A stretch of DNA of 64,000 bases from an uncultured Bacteroidales bacterium (lineage in GTDB: Bacteria > Bacteroidota > Bacteroidia > Bacteroidales > UBA11471). Every line of letters starts with the position of its first letter. Positions within the stretch are counted from its first letter, which is position 1. Below are positions 20,185-29,083 of this stretch, piece after piece. The stretch lies in NCBI GenBank assembly GCA_944325415.1, contig CALUZW010000009.1:31861-95860 (forward strand). Reading direction: 5' to 3'. Below the pieces are notes generated by a model, which worked only from the letters and a program-made list of their open reading frames with translations, was not told the origin of the DNA and did no database searches. A program made the translations under genes and the position numbers.

Positions 20185-21321
20185 ATGGCCGGACTCTATC
20201 TGCACATACCATTCTGTCGCACGCGGTGCATCTACTGCGATTTCTATTCCACCGTAGGGGAGGAGATGCAGGCCCGTTATGTCGAGGCCCTGCTCTCTGA
20301 GTGGCGGTTGCGTCGCGGCGAATTGCGCGGCGAGCCTGTCGATACTATTTATATAGGTGGAGGCACTCCTTCGCAACTTTCGCCCCGATTGCTGGAAAGG
20401 CTTTTTGAGGGGCTTTCGGCCGATATCGATTTGGACCGCTGCTGCGAAATAACTTTCGAGGCCAATCCCGACGACATCACCCCGGCCTATGCCGCCGTGT
20501 TGGCGGCTCTTCCCGTCGACCGGGTGAGCATGGGGGTACAGAGTTTTTCCGACGAAAGCTTGCGCTTCCTGCGCCGCCGTCATACGGCGGCACAGGCGCT
20601 CGATGCCGTGGCACATTTGCGGCGGGCAGGCTTCTCGCGCATCAGCATCGACCTTATCTACGGCCTTCCGGGGCAGACGCCGGCTTCTCTGACACATGAC
20701 TTGCAGCAGGCTGTTGCGCTCGACCTGCCCCATATCTCGGCCTATAATCTGATATATGAAGAGGGCACCCCTCTCGACGGTATGCGCCGCCGGGGTCTGG
20801 TGCAGGAGTGCGATGAGTCGCTTTCGCTACAACTGTTTGAGACGACTGTCGATGTACTGGTCGCGGCAGGATATGAGCATTACGAGATTTCCAACTTTGC
20901 CCGTCCCGGCGAGTATGCCCGCCATAATACCGCTTATTGGCAGGGTATTCCTTACCTCGGTCTTGGACCCTCGGCCCACAGCTACGACGGGGTGTGCCGT
21001 CGCAGTAATCCGCCCGACCTCCGACGCTACATCGCTTCGGTGGAGCAGGGAAAGACGATTTTCGATACCGAGTTTCTCGATGCCGATACCCGTTACAACG
21101 ACCGGGTGATTACCTCCTTGCGCACGATGTGGGGACTCGACCTCGATGCCGTGGCTGCCGACTTCGGCGAAGAGCGCCGCCGCTATTGTATGCGCATGGC
21201 GCGCCGTTATATCGAAAACGGCCTGCTCGATGTCTCGGGCGGCCGTCTGAAATTGACCCGTCGGGGAGTGTTTGTCTCCGATGGTGTGATGGCCGACCTT
21301 CTGTTTGTCGGCGATGAGTAG
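20185..21321 (+). CDS. hemW: HemW-type radical SAM protein
   Basis: 378 residues from the ATG at 20185. A longer frame runs back to 20014 but adds a leucine/arginine-rich tail unlike the family, whereas 20185 gives MAGLYLHIPFCRTRC, the normal N-terminus. The radical SAM cluster cysteines are C11, C15 and C18, followed by DFYS. IYIGGGTPSQL and the GMRRRG to HNTAYW region match HemW/HemN-like proteins. HemW is a cytoplasmic heme-binding and heme-delivery protein rather than a true coproporphyrinogen oxidase; databases often call it coproporphyrinogen dehydrogenase. It is divergent from the EF-G2 gene and convergent with the DUF2490 gene, 35 bases away. Confidence 0.9.
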   Translation: MAGLYLHIPFCRTRCIYCDFYSTVGEEMQARYVEALLSEWRLRRGELRGEPVDTIYIGGGTPSQLSPRLLERLFEGLSADIDLDRCCEITFEANPDDITPAYAAVLAALPVDRVSMGVQSFSDESLRFLRRRHTAAQALDAVAHLRRAGFSRISIDLIYGLPGQTPASLTHDLQQAVALDLPHISAYNLIYEEGTPLDGMRRRGLVQECDESLSLQLFETTVDVLVAAGYEHYEISNFARPGEYARHNTAYWQGIPYLGLGPSAHSYDGVCRRSNPPDLRRYIASVEQGKTIFDTEFLDADTRYNDRVITSLRTMWGLDLDAVAADFGEERRRYCMRMARRYIENGLLDVSGGRLKLTRRGVFVSDGVMADLLFVGDE

Positions 21322-21356
21322 CTGTTCTTTTCTCTTGACAGGCAGAGTGTCGGGGC

Positions 21357-22040
21357 TTACAGATTGAATTTTACACCTACACCCACCGAAGAATAGAGTT
21401 GTTTCTTTATGGTGAGCCGTTCGGCACGCAGTTTCATTTCCAGCGTGATAAGTTTGCAGATGTCGTAAGTGGTGCCCGCCTCGTAACGTATGCGTTCGAT
21501 GCCTACGGTCTTGGTGGCGTTCATGCTGTTCATGGCTTCGAAAATCTCTACCGAGGCAAAGGGTTTCCACGGGTTCTCTTTGGTGATGGTTCCCACCACC
21601 TTTATCTGGTTGCGCCATTTGTTATTGGGGATACCGGCCTTGTGGGTCTGTTCAAATTTGGAACAGAGCGAAAAGTTGAGGTGGGGCGTGGCGTAGCTGC
21701 CGTTGAGCCCTACCTGGTAGCGGTGTTGGTGCACATCTTTCTTGCCCGTGCTGCTCTCTTGGTTGAAGTAGGCGTAGTAGGCCATGACTTTGAGGTACTT
21801 GGGTACCAGCGTGTAGGTGAGGGTTACCGCGGGCATGAAACGTTCGTAGCCGCAGAAGTTGTCGTTGAGCCACAGGTCGGCCTGTACCAGCACATTCAGG
21901 TCGGGGCAGATGTTTTTGCTGGCGCTGACGTAGATAAGGGCTCCGTAATCAAAATCGTAGAGGTAATCTTTGGCTCCTGCCGGCAAGGAGAGCAGTAGTC
22001 CCGTAAGTGCCAGAAGCGGAAGACGCAACAGTTTTTTCAT
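21357..22040 (-). CDS. DUF2490-like outer-membrane beta-barrel protein
   Basis: 227 residues with a signal peptide (MKKLLRLPLLALTGLLLSLPAGA). The mature part is rich in alternating aromatic/polar stretches, with KPFASVEIFEAMN, ERIRYEAG and a C-terminal strand ending VGVKFNL, as expected of an outer-membrane barrel. This resembles the DUF2490 family, whose function is unknown. It starts 15 bases after the rlmH stop on the same strand and is therefore probably co-transcribed, although the two functions are not obviously related. Confidence 0.65.
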   Translation of the reverse strand: MKKLLRLPLLALTGLLLSLPAGAKDYLYDFDYGALIYVSASKNICPDLNVLVQADLWLNDNFCGYERFMPAVTLTYTLVPKYLKVMAYYAYFNQESSTGKKDVHQHRYQVGLNGSYATPHLNFSLCSKFEQTHKAGIPNNKWRNQIKVVGTITKENPWKPFASVEIFEAMNSMNATKTVGIERIRYEAGTTYDICKLITLEMKLRAERLTIKKQLYSSVGVGVKFNL

Positions 22041-22055
22041 GTGTCGTGTGTTTTG

Positions 22056-22529
22056 TTATTCGTGATGATAAGGTTCGTGATTCAAAATAGTAAAGGCCCG
22101 GTAGAGTTGTTCGGTGAAAAGAAGTCGTATCATCTGGTGCGAAAAGGTCATCTTGGAGAGTGATATTTTCTCCCGGGCCGCATCGTAGACACGTTGTGAA
22201 AAGCCGTAGGGGCCGCCGACGGCAAAGACCAGTCGCCGGGGCACGGTGTGCATCTTCTTGTCGATGTAGTCGGCAAACTGCATCGAGCTGAACTCCCGGC
22301 CGTGTTCGTCGAGAAGCACGAGTGTGTCGCCTTCGCGCAAGGCTTTGAGTATGAGTTCGCCCTCCCGTTCTTTCTGTTGTTCGATGCTCAGGCTTTTGGC
22401 ATTTTTCAGGTCGGGTATCACCACCATGTCAAACGGTATGTAATGTTTGATTCTTTGGCAGTATTCGGTGATGCCGTCGGCAAAACCCGATTGTACGGTT
22501 TTCCCGACAACTAAAAAATCTATTTTCAT
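22056..22529 (-). CDS. rlmH: 23S rRNA (pseudouridine1915-N3)-methyltransferase RlmH
   Basis: 157 residues from the ATG at 22529, the standard RlmH length. The open frame continues upstream to 22724, but that part runs into the 85-bp repeat array and is not RlmH. Family features are visible: MKIDFLVVGKT, LLDEHGREFSS, the knotted-fold SAM site VFAVGGPYGFS and the C-terminal SKMTFSHQMIRLLFTEQLYRA. It methylates the pseudouridine at position 1915 of 23S rRNA on assembled 70S ribosomes. A TATCTTTG promoter-like box lies about 80 bases upstream, at the edge of the repeat array. Confidence 0.95.
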   Translation of the reverse strand: MKIDFLVVGKTVQSGFADGITEYCQRIKHYIPFDMVVIPDLKNAKSLSIEQQKEREGELILKALREGDTLVLLDEHGREFSSMQFADYIDKKMHTVPRRLVFAVGGPYGFSQRVYDAAREKISLSKMTFSHQMIRLLFTEQLYRAFTILNHEPYHHE

Positions 22530-22608
22530 ATCTCTCCTTACAGCTTTTTTGCGTACATTTGCCTCCCTCGGAAAAGTTTGTTTCCCGAAGCACTTGCCGA
22601 CTGTGCTG

Positions 22609-22616
22609 CAAAGATA
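22609..22616 (-). promoter_or_regulatory. -7-like box for rlmH at the repeat-array edge
   Basis: Read on the minus strand this is TATCTTTG, a perfect match to the Bacteroidetes -7 consensus TAnnTTTG, about 80 bases before the rlmH ATG. It belongs to the terminal unit of the array; internal units have TATCTTTT or TGTCTTTT instead. Confidence 0.5.
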
Positions 22617-22955
22617 GCGAAAGGCGAGAGCAGAGGCAAGGAGAAAACGAAGTTTTCGCTCATTGACTATGCCGAGCCGCCTCCTCTCTTCTAAAAAGAT
22701 AGTGAAAGGCGAGAGCAGTGGCAAAGAGAAAACGAAGTTTTCACTCGTTGACTATGCCGAGCCGCATCCTATCTTCTGAAAAGATAGTGAAAGGCGAGAG
22801 CAGAGGCGGGGAAGAAGATGAAGTTTTCGCACGTTGACTATGTCGAGCCGCCTCCTCTCTTCTGAAAAGACAGCGAAAGGCGAGAGCAGAGGCGGGGGGG
22901 AGAAGATGAAGTTTTCGCTCATTGACAATGCGAGCCGCCCCGCCCCTTGTCTGAG
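22611..22955. repeat. Tandem array of ~85-bp units (array 1)
   Basis: Four head-to-tail units begin at 22611, 22696, 22781 and 22867 (lengths 85, 85, 86, then a degenerate last copy). Each starts AAGATAG(T/C)GAAAGGCGAG or similar, has a central small palindrome (GAAAACGAAGTTTTC in units 1 and 2) and ends near GCCGAGCCGC(C/A)TCCT. GAGGCGG and CCGCCTC arms in unit 3 could form a longer stem around the centre. The array fills the gap between rlmH and nadC (22530-23047), which has no convincing gene; 22956-23047 is AT-rich leader for nadC. A second array in opposite orientation lies at 63725-64000. There are no unique spacers, so it is not CRISPR. Confidence 0.93.
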
Positions 22956-23047
22956 GTGAAATTAAAAAGGATTGTTTGCCCTTTTTCTCCCTTCGGAACA
23001 GAGAAATTTCTAGAAACTGAAAATAAAGACATTAAAAATAAGAACCT

Positions 23048-23896
23048 ATGAAAACTCCCGACCAACTGATTGACGACCTGATTACGCTGGCTTTTGCCGA
23101 GGATATCGGCGACGGCGACCATACCACCCTCTGCTGTATCCCTGCCGATGAGATGGGGCGCTCCAAGCTCCTTGTCAAGGAAGAGGGTATCTTGGCGGGA
23201 GTCGACATAGCCCGCCGTGTTTTTGCCGCTTTCGATCCGACCCTCACGATGGAGGTCTTTATCGAAGACGGTACGCCCGTGAAGCCCGGCGATGTGGCCT
23301 TTATCGTGAGCGGTAAGGTACAGTCGCTTTTGCAGACCGAGCGCCTCATGCTCAACATCATGCAGCGCATGAGTGGTATCGCAACCGTTACCCATCGCTA
23401 TATGGAGCGCCTCAAAGGGCTGCATACCCGTGTGCTCGATACCCGCAAGACCACACCCGGCATGCGTATGCTCGAAAAAGAGGCCGTGCGCATCGGTGGC
23501 GGAGTGAACCACCGTATCGGCCTGTTCGACATGATACTGCTCAAAGACAATCATGTCGACTTTGCTGGGGGCATCGAGGCCGCCATCACCCGGTGTCATA
23601 AATACCTCGAAGAAAAAGGCAAGAATCTCAAAATCGAAATCGAGGTGCGCAATCTCGACGAGTTGGAGCAAGTGCTGCGAGTAGGAGGGGTCGACCGCAT
23701 CATGCTCGACAATTTCACCCCCGAACTCACCCGAGAGGCGGTGCGTCGCATCGGCGGCCGTTACGAGACCGAGTCGTCGGGAGGCATTACCCTCGACACC
23801 ATTCGCGACTATGCCGAGTGCGGCGTCGATTTTGTTTCGGTAGGAGCGCTCACCCATTCGGTCAAGGGGCTCGACATGAGTTTCAAGGCCTGTTGA
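23048..23896 (+). CDS. nadC: Nicotinate-nucleotide pyrophosphorylase (carboxylating)
   Basis: 282 residues, the normal length for quinolinate phosphoribosyltransferase. It converts quinolinate and PRPP to nicotinate mononucleotide, CO2 and pyrophosphate in de novo NAD synthesis in the cytoplasm. Signature stretches are present: EDIGDGDHTT, LNIMQRMSGIATVT, DTRKTTPGMRMLEKEAV (about 132-148), GGGVNHRIGLFDMILLKDNH, IEIEVRNLDE and VDFVSVGALTHS. nadA and nadB are not in the window. A YigZ/IMPACT gene follows 27 bases later on the same strand and is probably co-transcribed. Confidence 0.96.
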   Translation: MKTPDQLIDDLITLAFAEDIGDGDHTTLCCIPADEMGRSKLLVKEEGILAGVDIARRVFAAFDPTLTMEVFIEDGTPVKPGDVAFIVSGKVQSLLQTERLMLNIMQRMSGIATVTHRYMERLKGLHTRVLDTRKTTPGMRMLEKEAVRIGGGVNHRIGLFDMILLKDNHVDFAGGIEAAITRCHKYLEEKGKNLKIEIEVRNLDELEQVLRVGGVDRIMLDNFTPELTREAVRRIGGRYETESSGGITLDTIRDYAECGVDFVSVGALTHSVKGLDMSFKAC

Positions 23897-23923
23897 TTGT
23901 AGCACATCATAATCACGAGCCCG

Positions 23924-24523
23924 ATGGCCGACGATACTTACCTCACCGTAGCCCGCCTCTCCGAGGGGCTTTACAAGGAGAAGATGAGCAAGTTCATCTC
24001 CTTTGCCGTACCTGTGTCGACGCTCGATGAGGCCAAAGAGGCCATAGCCCGTTACCAAAAAGAGTATTACGATGCCCGGCACGTCTGTTGGGCCTATATG
24101 TTGGGTGCGGCCCGCACCGAATATCGGGTCAACGACAACGGGGAGCCGTCGGGAACGGCCGGAAAGCCCATCTTGGGGCAGATAAACTCTTTTGGCCTCA
24201 CCAACGTACTCATCGTCGTCGTGCGCTATTTCGGAGGCATCAAGCTCGGGACCAGCGGCCTTATCGAGGCTTATCGCGCTGCGGCTGCCGAGGCCATACG
24301 CGCCAACGAAATTATCGAGTGTCTCGTCGAGGACGATGTGCGCATATTTTTTGAATACCCCTTTATGAATGATGTGATGCGCATTGTCAAGGAAGAGAAC
24401 GCCACCATCATCTCCCAGTATTTCGACCTCGATTGCGACATGACCGTGCGCCAGCGCCGCACCATGCTTCCCCGTTTGCGTGAGCGGCTCTCCAAGGTAG
24501 AGTCGTTGCGTTTTGCCGAGTGA
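23924..24523 (+). CDS. YigZ/IMPACT family protein
   Basis: 199 residues. The IMPACT N-terminal domain (UPF0029) spans roughly residues 20-130 with the motifs ARHVCWAYMLG, VNDNGEPSGTAGKPIL and NVLIVVVRYFGGIKLGTSGL; a C-terminal ferredoxin-like domain follows. The family is widespread and poorly understood. Eukaryotic IMPACT regulates Gcn2, while the bacterial role is not settled. It sits 27 bases after nadC and ends at a strong terminator. Confidence 0.85.
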   Translation: MADDTYLTVARLSEGLYKEKMSKFISFAVPVSTLDEAKEAIARYQKEYYDARHVCWAYMLGAARTEYRVNDNGEPSGTAGKPILGQINSFGLTNVLIVVVRYFGGIKLGTSGLIEAYRAAAAEAIRANEIIECLVEDDVRIFFEYPFMNDVMRIVKEENATIISQYFDLDCDMTVRQRRTMLPRLRERLSKVESLRFAE

Positions 24524-24537
24524 TGATATTTCCAGAA

Positions 24538-24576
24538 AAGCAGCACCCCTTGCCATAACGGCAAGGGGTGCTGCTT
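24538..24576. terminator. Bidirectional terminator between yigZ and mfd
   Basis: Perfect 17-bp stem (24538-24554 with 24560-24576) with a 5-nt loop. The minus-strand side is followed by TTTTCT, so it works at least for mfd. About 130 unremarkable bases remain before the mfd stop. Confidence 0.9.
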
Positions 24577-24702
24577 GTATAGGGGGCGAGGGTTTTCGCT
24601 CCGATGTCCCGTGCGAGGCGGTGAGTAGAAGCCCGAGAAATATGAGGGCGGGCAGCCCTCTCGCAGTCAGTCATCTCCCGGGAGAGAGAAGAGAGCGGGG
24701 GG

Positions 24703-27700
24703 CTATGCCGCGTCGAGGTTGAGAATCTCTTGGAGAATCTCCATGCCGCATTTTACCGAGTCGACCTGTGTCACGACCATCGACCGTTTCCCTTTGATTT
24801 CGCGCAGTTGGCAGCGGCGGGGATATTTTTGCAGGTAGGCCAGTATCTTGCCGAAAGCCGGCGACTGGAAATACCGCGTGTGCTCGTCCGAGACGAAATG
24901 CAGAATCATCTTGCCCTGTTTCAGCACCACCTTTTCCATACCCAGCTGCTTGGCCATGCGGCGCAGGCTCACCACGCGTATCAGCTCTTCGCCCTCGTGC
25001 GGTATGCGGCCGAAGCGGTCGCGCAGCCGCTCGGCAAACGCCTGAATGTCGCTCTCCTTTTCCATGTTATCGAGCTCCTGGTAGAGCGAGATGCGTTCCG
25101 AGGCGCCGGGAATGTAGTCGTTGGGGAAGAGCAGTTCGAGGTCCGACTCAATCTGACAGTCGGCCGAGTAGCTCTCCGGTTCGTCGTCGGTCGAGGCATA
25201 GAGGTCGCCAAACTCGTCTTCTTTCAGTTCCTGCACCGCTTCGCGCAAGATTTTCTGGTAGGTTTCGTAGCCGAGGTCGGCGATAAATCCGCTCTGTTCG
25301 GCGCCCAGCAGGTTGCCCGCTCCGCGTATGTCGAGGTCTTGCATGGCGATGTGAATACCGCTGCCCAGCTCCGAGAAACTCTCGATGGCCTGCAAACGGC
25401 GCCGGGCGTCGACGGTGAGTTCGCGCAGCGGTGGGGTGAGCAGGTAGCAGAAAGCCTTTTTGTTGCTGCGGCCTACGCGGCCCCGCAACTGGTGCAGTTC
25501 GCTCAGTCCGAAGTTCTGGGCGTTGTTGATGATGATGGTGTTGGTATTGGGCATGTCGATGCCCGACTCGATGATGGTCGTGGCGATGAGCACGTCATAC
25601 TCGTAGTCGGCAAAGCCCAAGATGGCCCGTTCGAGCTCCTCGGGGTTCATCTGTCCGTGGCCGATGACGGTGCGGGCACCCGGTGCGAGTTTGTGAATGA
25701 GCCGTTCGAGGTCGTAGAGTTGCGGTATGCGGTTGTTCACGACGAAAACCTGTCCGCCGCGGCTCAACTCGAAGTTGACCGCTTCGCGTATGATGTCTTC
25801 GTTGAAGGCGTGCACCTCGGTCTGTATCGGGTAGCGGTTGGGGGGCGGCGTGGTGATGGCCGAGAGGTCTCGGGCTCCCATGAGCGAGAATTGCAGCGTG
25901 CGGGGGATAGGGGTGGCCGACATGGTGAGGGTGTCGACATTGACCCGCATCTGTTTGAGCTTCTCTTTCACGGCAACGCCGAATTTCTGCTCCTCGTCGA
26001 TGATGAGCAACCCGAGGTCTTTGAATTTTACATCTTTACCGATGAGACGGTGGGTGCCGATGACGATGTTGATGCTGCCGTCGGCGATGCCTTTGAGCGT
26101 CTCCTTGATTTGAGCCGAGGTGCGGGCACGGCTCAGGTACGATACCTTGACGGGGAAATCTTTGAGCCGCTCGCTGAATGTCTTGTAGTGTTGGAAGGCC
26201 AGAACCGTAGTCGGCACCAGCACCGCCACCTGCTTGTTGTCGCAGGCGGCCTTGAAGGCGGCACGTATGGCGATTTCGGTTTTTCCGAAGCCCACGTCGC
26301 CGCAAATGAGGCGGTCCATGGGGCGGTCGCGCTCCATATCGGCCTTTACTTCGGCGGTCGATTTCAGTTGGTCGGGCGTATCTTCATAGATAAACGAGGC
26401 TTCGAGTTCGTGTTGCATGAAGGTGTCGGGCGAGAAGGCAAAGCCCTTCTCGTTGCATCGCTGAGCATAGAGCTTGATGAGGTCGCGGGCGATGTCCTTC
26501 ATCTTGCTCTTGGTCTTCTCCTTCATGCGCTCCCAGGCTCCCGACCCGAGTTTGCTGATGCGGGGCGGTTCGCCCTCCTTGGCCCGGTATTTGGCCAGTT
26601 TGTGCAGGGCGTGTATGCTCACAAAGAGAATGTCGTCGTTCTGGTAGATGAGTTTGATGACCTCCTGCATGGAGCCGTTGAGCTCGGCGCGGAAAAGCCC
26701 TCCGAACTTGCCTACGCCGTGGTCGATGTGTACGATGTAGTCGCCCACCTCAAACTGTCGCAGCTCTTTGAGCGAAAGGGCCAGTTTTCCCGAGCGGGCC
26801 TTGTCGCTGCGTAACTGGTACTTGTGGAAACGGTCGAAGAGCTGGTGGTCGGTAAAGAAGCAGAGCCGCAGTTCGTTGTCGATAAAACCCTCGTGCAGGG
26901 TCTTGTTGACAGCCGTGAAGGGAATATCTTCGCCTTTGTCTTCAAATATGTTGGCGATGCGTTGTGTCTGTTTCTCGCTGTCGCTGAGAATATAGAGCTT
27001 GTAGCCCTCTTGCAGCAGCGAGGAAAATGACTCGCTCACCAGGTCGAAATTCTTGTGGTAGATGGGTTGCGGCGAGCAGTTGAGGGTGAGAGTGGCCCCC
27101 GCCTCTCCACGGAATGGCTTGTTGCCGTAGTCGATGCGTTTGAAGTCGAGTATGTCGCGGGCAAAGGTGTCGACATCGATAAGTTTCTCCCGGGCGTGCA
27201 GGTCGCCCTCTTCGCTGATGAGAAGCTGTTGCGACAGGGTGTCGGAGGCGACGCTGTGCATGCGGTCGAGTACCCAGTCGAGGTCTTTGACAGCAAGCAG
27301 GGTGTGCTTGTCGATGAATTGCAGCAGCGAGATGCCTGTGGCCGAGCCGGCTTGCAGGTCGGGTATGACAAATATCTCGTCGACCGGTTCTTGCGAAAGT
27401 TGGGTGTCGATGTTGAAGGCGCGTATGCTCTCTATTTCGTCGCCGAAAGTGTCGATGCGGTAGGGCAGGTCCGACGAGAAGGAGTAGACATCGACAATGC
27501 TGCCCCTGATGGCAAACTGTCCCGGTTCATAGACATAGTCGACCCGTTCAAAGCCGTAGCCCGAGAGAAAGTCGGCAATGTCGGAGAGGTTGCATTTCTC
27601 GCCTTTGGCCAGCCGCAGGGTGTTGCGGTGCAACTCTTCGTTCGAGGCCACCTTTTCGCACAGAGCCTCGGGGTAGGAAACCACGAGAAGAGGCGAGCCG

Positions 27701-28047
27701 GCCTGTTGCAGACGGTTGATGGTGTCGGTGCGGAGAATGTCGGCGGCGGGGTCGACCTGTCCGTATTTCAGCGCCCGTTTGTAGCCCGAGGGGAAGAAGA
27801 GTACCCGTTCGTCGCCCCGTATCTGGGTCAGGTCGTTGTAGAGATAGCCTGCCTCTTCGGCATCGTTGGCAATGAACAGAAGGGTGGCTCCGCATTCGGG
27901 AATCCCCGAGAGTAGCAGGGAGACGGCGGAGCCTTGAAGCCCCGCTATATGGAGTCGGGTGAGGCGGTCGTCTTTCACGAAGCCTTTCAATGCTTCGGAG
28001 CGTGCCGCTGTAAGGAAAAGATTCGGTAACGAGTGGAGTTCGACCAT
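24703..28047 (-). CDS. mfd: Transcription-repair coupling factor Mfd
   Basis: 1114 residues. Mfd is an ATP-dependent DNA translocase that removes stalled RNA polymerase and recruits UvrA. Domain order fits: UvrB-like N-terminal region, RNA polymerase interaction domain around residues 440-500 (VGDYIVHIDHGVGKF), helicase motor with Walker A GDVGFGKTE (about 585), DEEQ box (about 683) and SATPIPRTL, then motifs IV-VI (IESGIDMPNTN, QLRGRVGRS) and a C-terminal TRCF domain. A minus-strand TAATTTTG box at 28072-28065 lies just upstream of the ATG and could be its promoter. Confidence 0.97.
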   Translation of the reverse strand: MVELHSLPNLFLTAARSEALKGFVKDDRLTRLHIAGLQGSAVSLLLSGIPECGATLLFIANDAEEAGYLYNDLTQIRGDERVLFFPSGYKRALKYGQVDPAADILRTDTINRLQQAGSPLLVVSYPEALCEKVASNEELHRNTLRLAKGEKCNLSDIADFLSGYGFERVDYVYEPGQFAIRGSIVDVYSFSSDLPYRIDTFGDEIESIRAFNIDTQLSQEPVDEIFVIPDLQAGSATGISLLQFIDKHTLLAVKDLDWVLDRMHSVASDTLSQQLLISEEGDLHAREKLIDVDTFARDILDFKRIDYGNKPFRGEAGATLTLNCSPQPIYHKNFDLVSESFSSLLQEGYKLYILSDSEKQTQRIANIFEDKGEDIPFTAVNKTLHEGFIDNELRLCFFTDHQLFDRFHKYQLRSDKARSGKLALSLKELRQFEVGDYIVHIDHGVGKFGGLFRAELNGSMQEVIKLIYQNDDILFVSIHALHKLAKYRAKEGEPPRISKLGSGAWERMKEKTKSKMKDIARDLIKLYAQRCNEKGFAFSPDTFMQHELEASFIYEDTPDQLKSTAEVKADMERDRPMDRLICGDVGFGKTEIAIRAAFKAACDNKQVAVLVPTTVLAFQHYKTFSERLKDFPVKVSYLSRARTSAQIKETLKGIADGSINIVIGTHRLIGKDVKFKDLGLLIIDEEQKFGVAVKEKLKQMRVNVDTLTMSATPIPRTLQFSLMGARDLSAITTPPPNRYPIQTEVHAFNEDIIREAVNFELSRGGQVFVVNNRIPQLYDLERLIHKLAPGARTVIGHGQMNPEELERAILGFADYEYDVLIATTIIESGIDMPNTNTIIINNAQNFGLSELHQLRGRVGRSNKKAFCYLLTPPLRELTVDARRRLQAIESFSELGSGIHIAMQDLDIRGAGNLLGAEQSGFIADLGYETYQKILREAVQELKEDEFGDLYASTDDEPESYSADCQIESDLELLFPNDYIPGASERISLYQELDNMEKESDIQAFAERLRDRFGRIPHEGEELIRVVSLRRMAKQLGMEKVVLKQGKMILHFVSDEHTRYFQSPAFGKILAYLQKYPRRCQLREIKGKRSMVVTQVDSVKCGMEILQEILNLDAA

Positions 28048-28245
28048 GACGTAGAAAATTACCGCAAAATTACATTTTTTACCCCAATAATAAAGGGCTG
28101 ACTATAAAAACAAGGGGCTCTTGAAAAATTCTGTTTCGGTTTGAAATCCGTCAGCCGGTATTACATTCCGATACGAAGTCTCGGGCTATCCGCGAAAAAC
28201 CTCTGTCGAAACGGCGATTGCCTCGATAATTTCTCGGCTGTAAGT

Positions 28246-28275
28246 TTTGCAATCTGCCTATTTAGTTTAACTTTG
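28246..28275 (+). promoter_or_regulatory. Promoter for glycosyltransferase-dihydroorotase pair
   Basis: TTTG at 28246-28249 and TAACTTTG at 28268-28275 are separated by 18 bases, close to the Bacteroidetes -33/-7 arrangement. The -7 box lies 25 bases before the ATG. Confidence 0.6.
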
Positions 28276-28300
28276 TAGCCGTTTACCAACGCTTCAAAAT

Positions 28301-29083
28301 ATGAGTGAAGTCCAGAGAAAGGCCGACGGAGTGGTTATCATTCCGACCTATAACGAAAAAGAAAATGTAGAAAATATCATACGCGCGGTAATGGAGTTGC
28401 CGAACGTGTTCGATGTGTTGATTATCGACGACGGCTCGCCCGACGGTACGGCCGCCATTGTCAAGCGGTTGCAGGCCGACGAGTTTGCCGGTCGTCTGCA
28501 CCTTATCGAGCGAAAAGGAAAGCTCGGTCTCGGTACGGCCTATATCACCGGATTCAAATGGGCGATAGCTGAGAAGTATGACTACATCTTCGAGATGGAT
28601 GCCGATTTCTCCCACAACCCCAAAGATCTTCTCCGTCTCTACGACGCCTGTGCCAAAGAGGGCGCCGACATGTCTATCGGTTCGCGATACATTACCGGCG
28701 TGAATGTGGTGAACTGGCCCATGGGGCGTGTCATCATGTCGTACTATGCCTCGAAGTATGTGCGCATCGTTACCGGATTGAAGATTGCCGATACCACTGC
28801 CGGATTTGTATGTTACCGCCGTCAGGTCCTCGAAACGATAGAGCTCGACCGCATACATTTCAAGGGATATGCTTTCCAGATAGAGATGAAGTTCACGGCC
28901 AGCCGCTGTGGATTCAAGATTACCGAGGTGCCCATTATTTTTATCAACCGTGAACTTGGTGTGAGCAAGATGAGCGGCGGAATCTTCGGCGAAGCCGTTT
29001 TCGGTGTCTTGCGGTTGAAGATATGGAGCTGGTTCCGGAAATATCCGCAGAAAGCAAAACAACCCGAACGTCTGAACGCATGA
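28301..29083 (+). CDS. Polyprenol-phosphate mannosyltransferase-like GT2 enzyme
   Basis: 260 residues of GT2 fold. It has [11 protein letters not shown], the first acidic pair D43-D44 in [10 protein letters not shown], the metal-binding D100/D102 in [11 protein letters not shown], and the downstream GSRYITG and NRELGVSKM. These match dolichol/polyprenol-phosphate mannose synthases of the soluble type, with no C-terminal membrane helices. The predicted reaction transfers a hexose from GDP- or UDP-sugar to undecaprenyl phosphate at the inner membrane face. The sugar is not decided by sequence. Its TGA overlaps the dihydroorotase ATG (ATGA), so the two are coupled. Confidence 0.85.
   Translation: MSEVQRKADGVVIIPTYNEKENVENIIRAVMELPNVFDVLIIDDGSPDGTAAIVKRLQADEFAGRLHLIERKGKLGLGTAYITGFKWAIAEKYDYIFEMDADFSHNPKDLLRLYDACAKEGADMSIGSRYITGVNVVNWPMGRVIMSYYASKYVRIVTGLKIADTTAGFVCYRRQVLETIELDRIHFKGYAFQIEMKFTASRCGFKITEVPIIFINRELGVSKMSGGIFGEAVFGVLRLKIWSWFRKYPQKAKQPERLNA

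Noticed and set aside
22530..22724. N-terminal extension of rlmH
   Set aside because: It enters the repeat array. RlmH is normally ~157 residues and begins MKIDFLVVGK.
22611..22955. CRISPR array
   Set aside because: Units are contiguous ~85-bp tandem repeats with no unique spacers and no cas genes nearby.
22919..24556. Long minus-strand open frame opposite nadC and yigZ (545 codons)
   Set aside because: Both plus-strand genes have full families and a terminator between them and mfd. The frame is composition-driven and matches nothing.
24730..26814. Long plus-strand open frame opposite mfd (694 codons)
   Set aside because: Shadow of mfd helicase motifs; no domain recognised.
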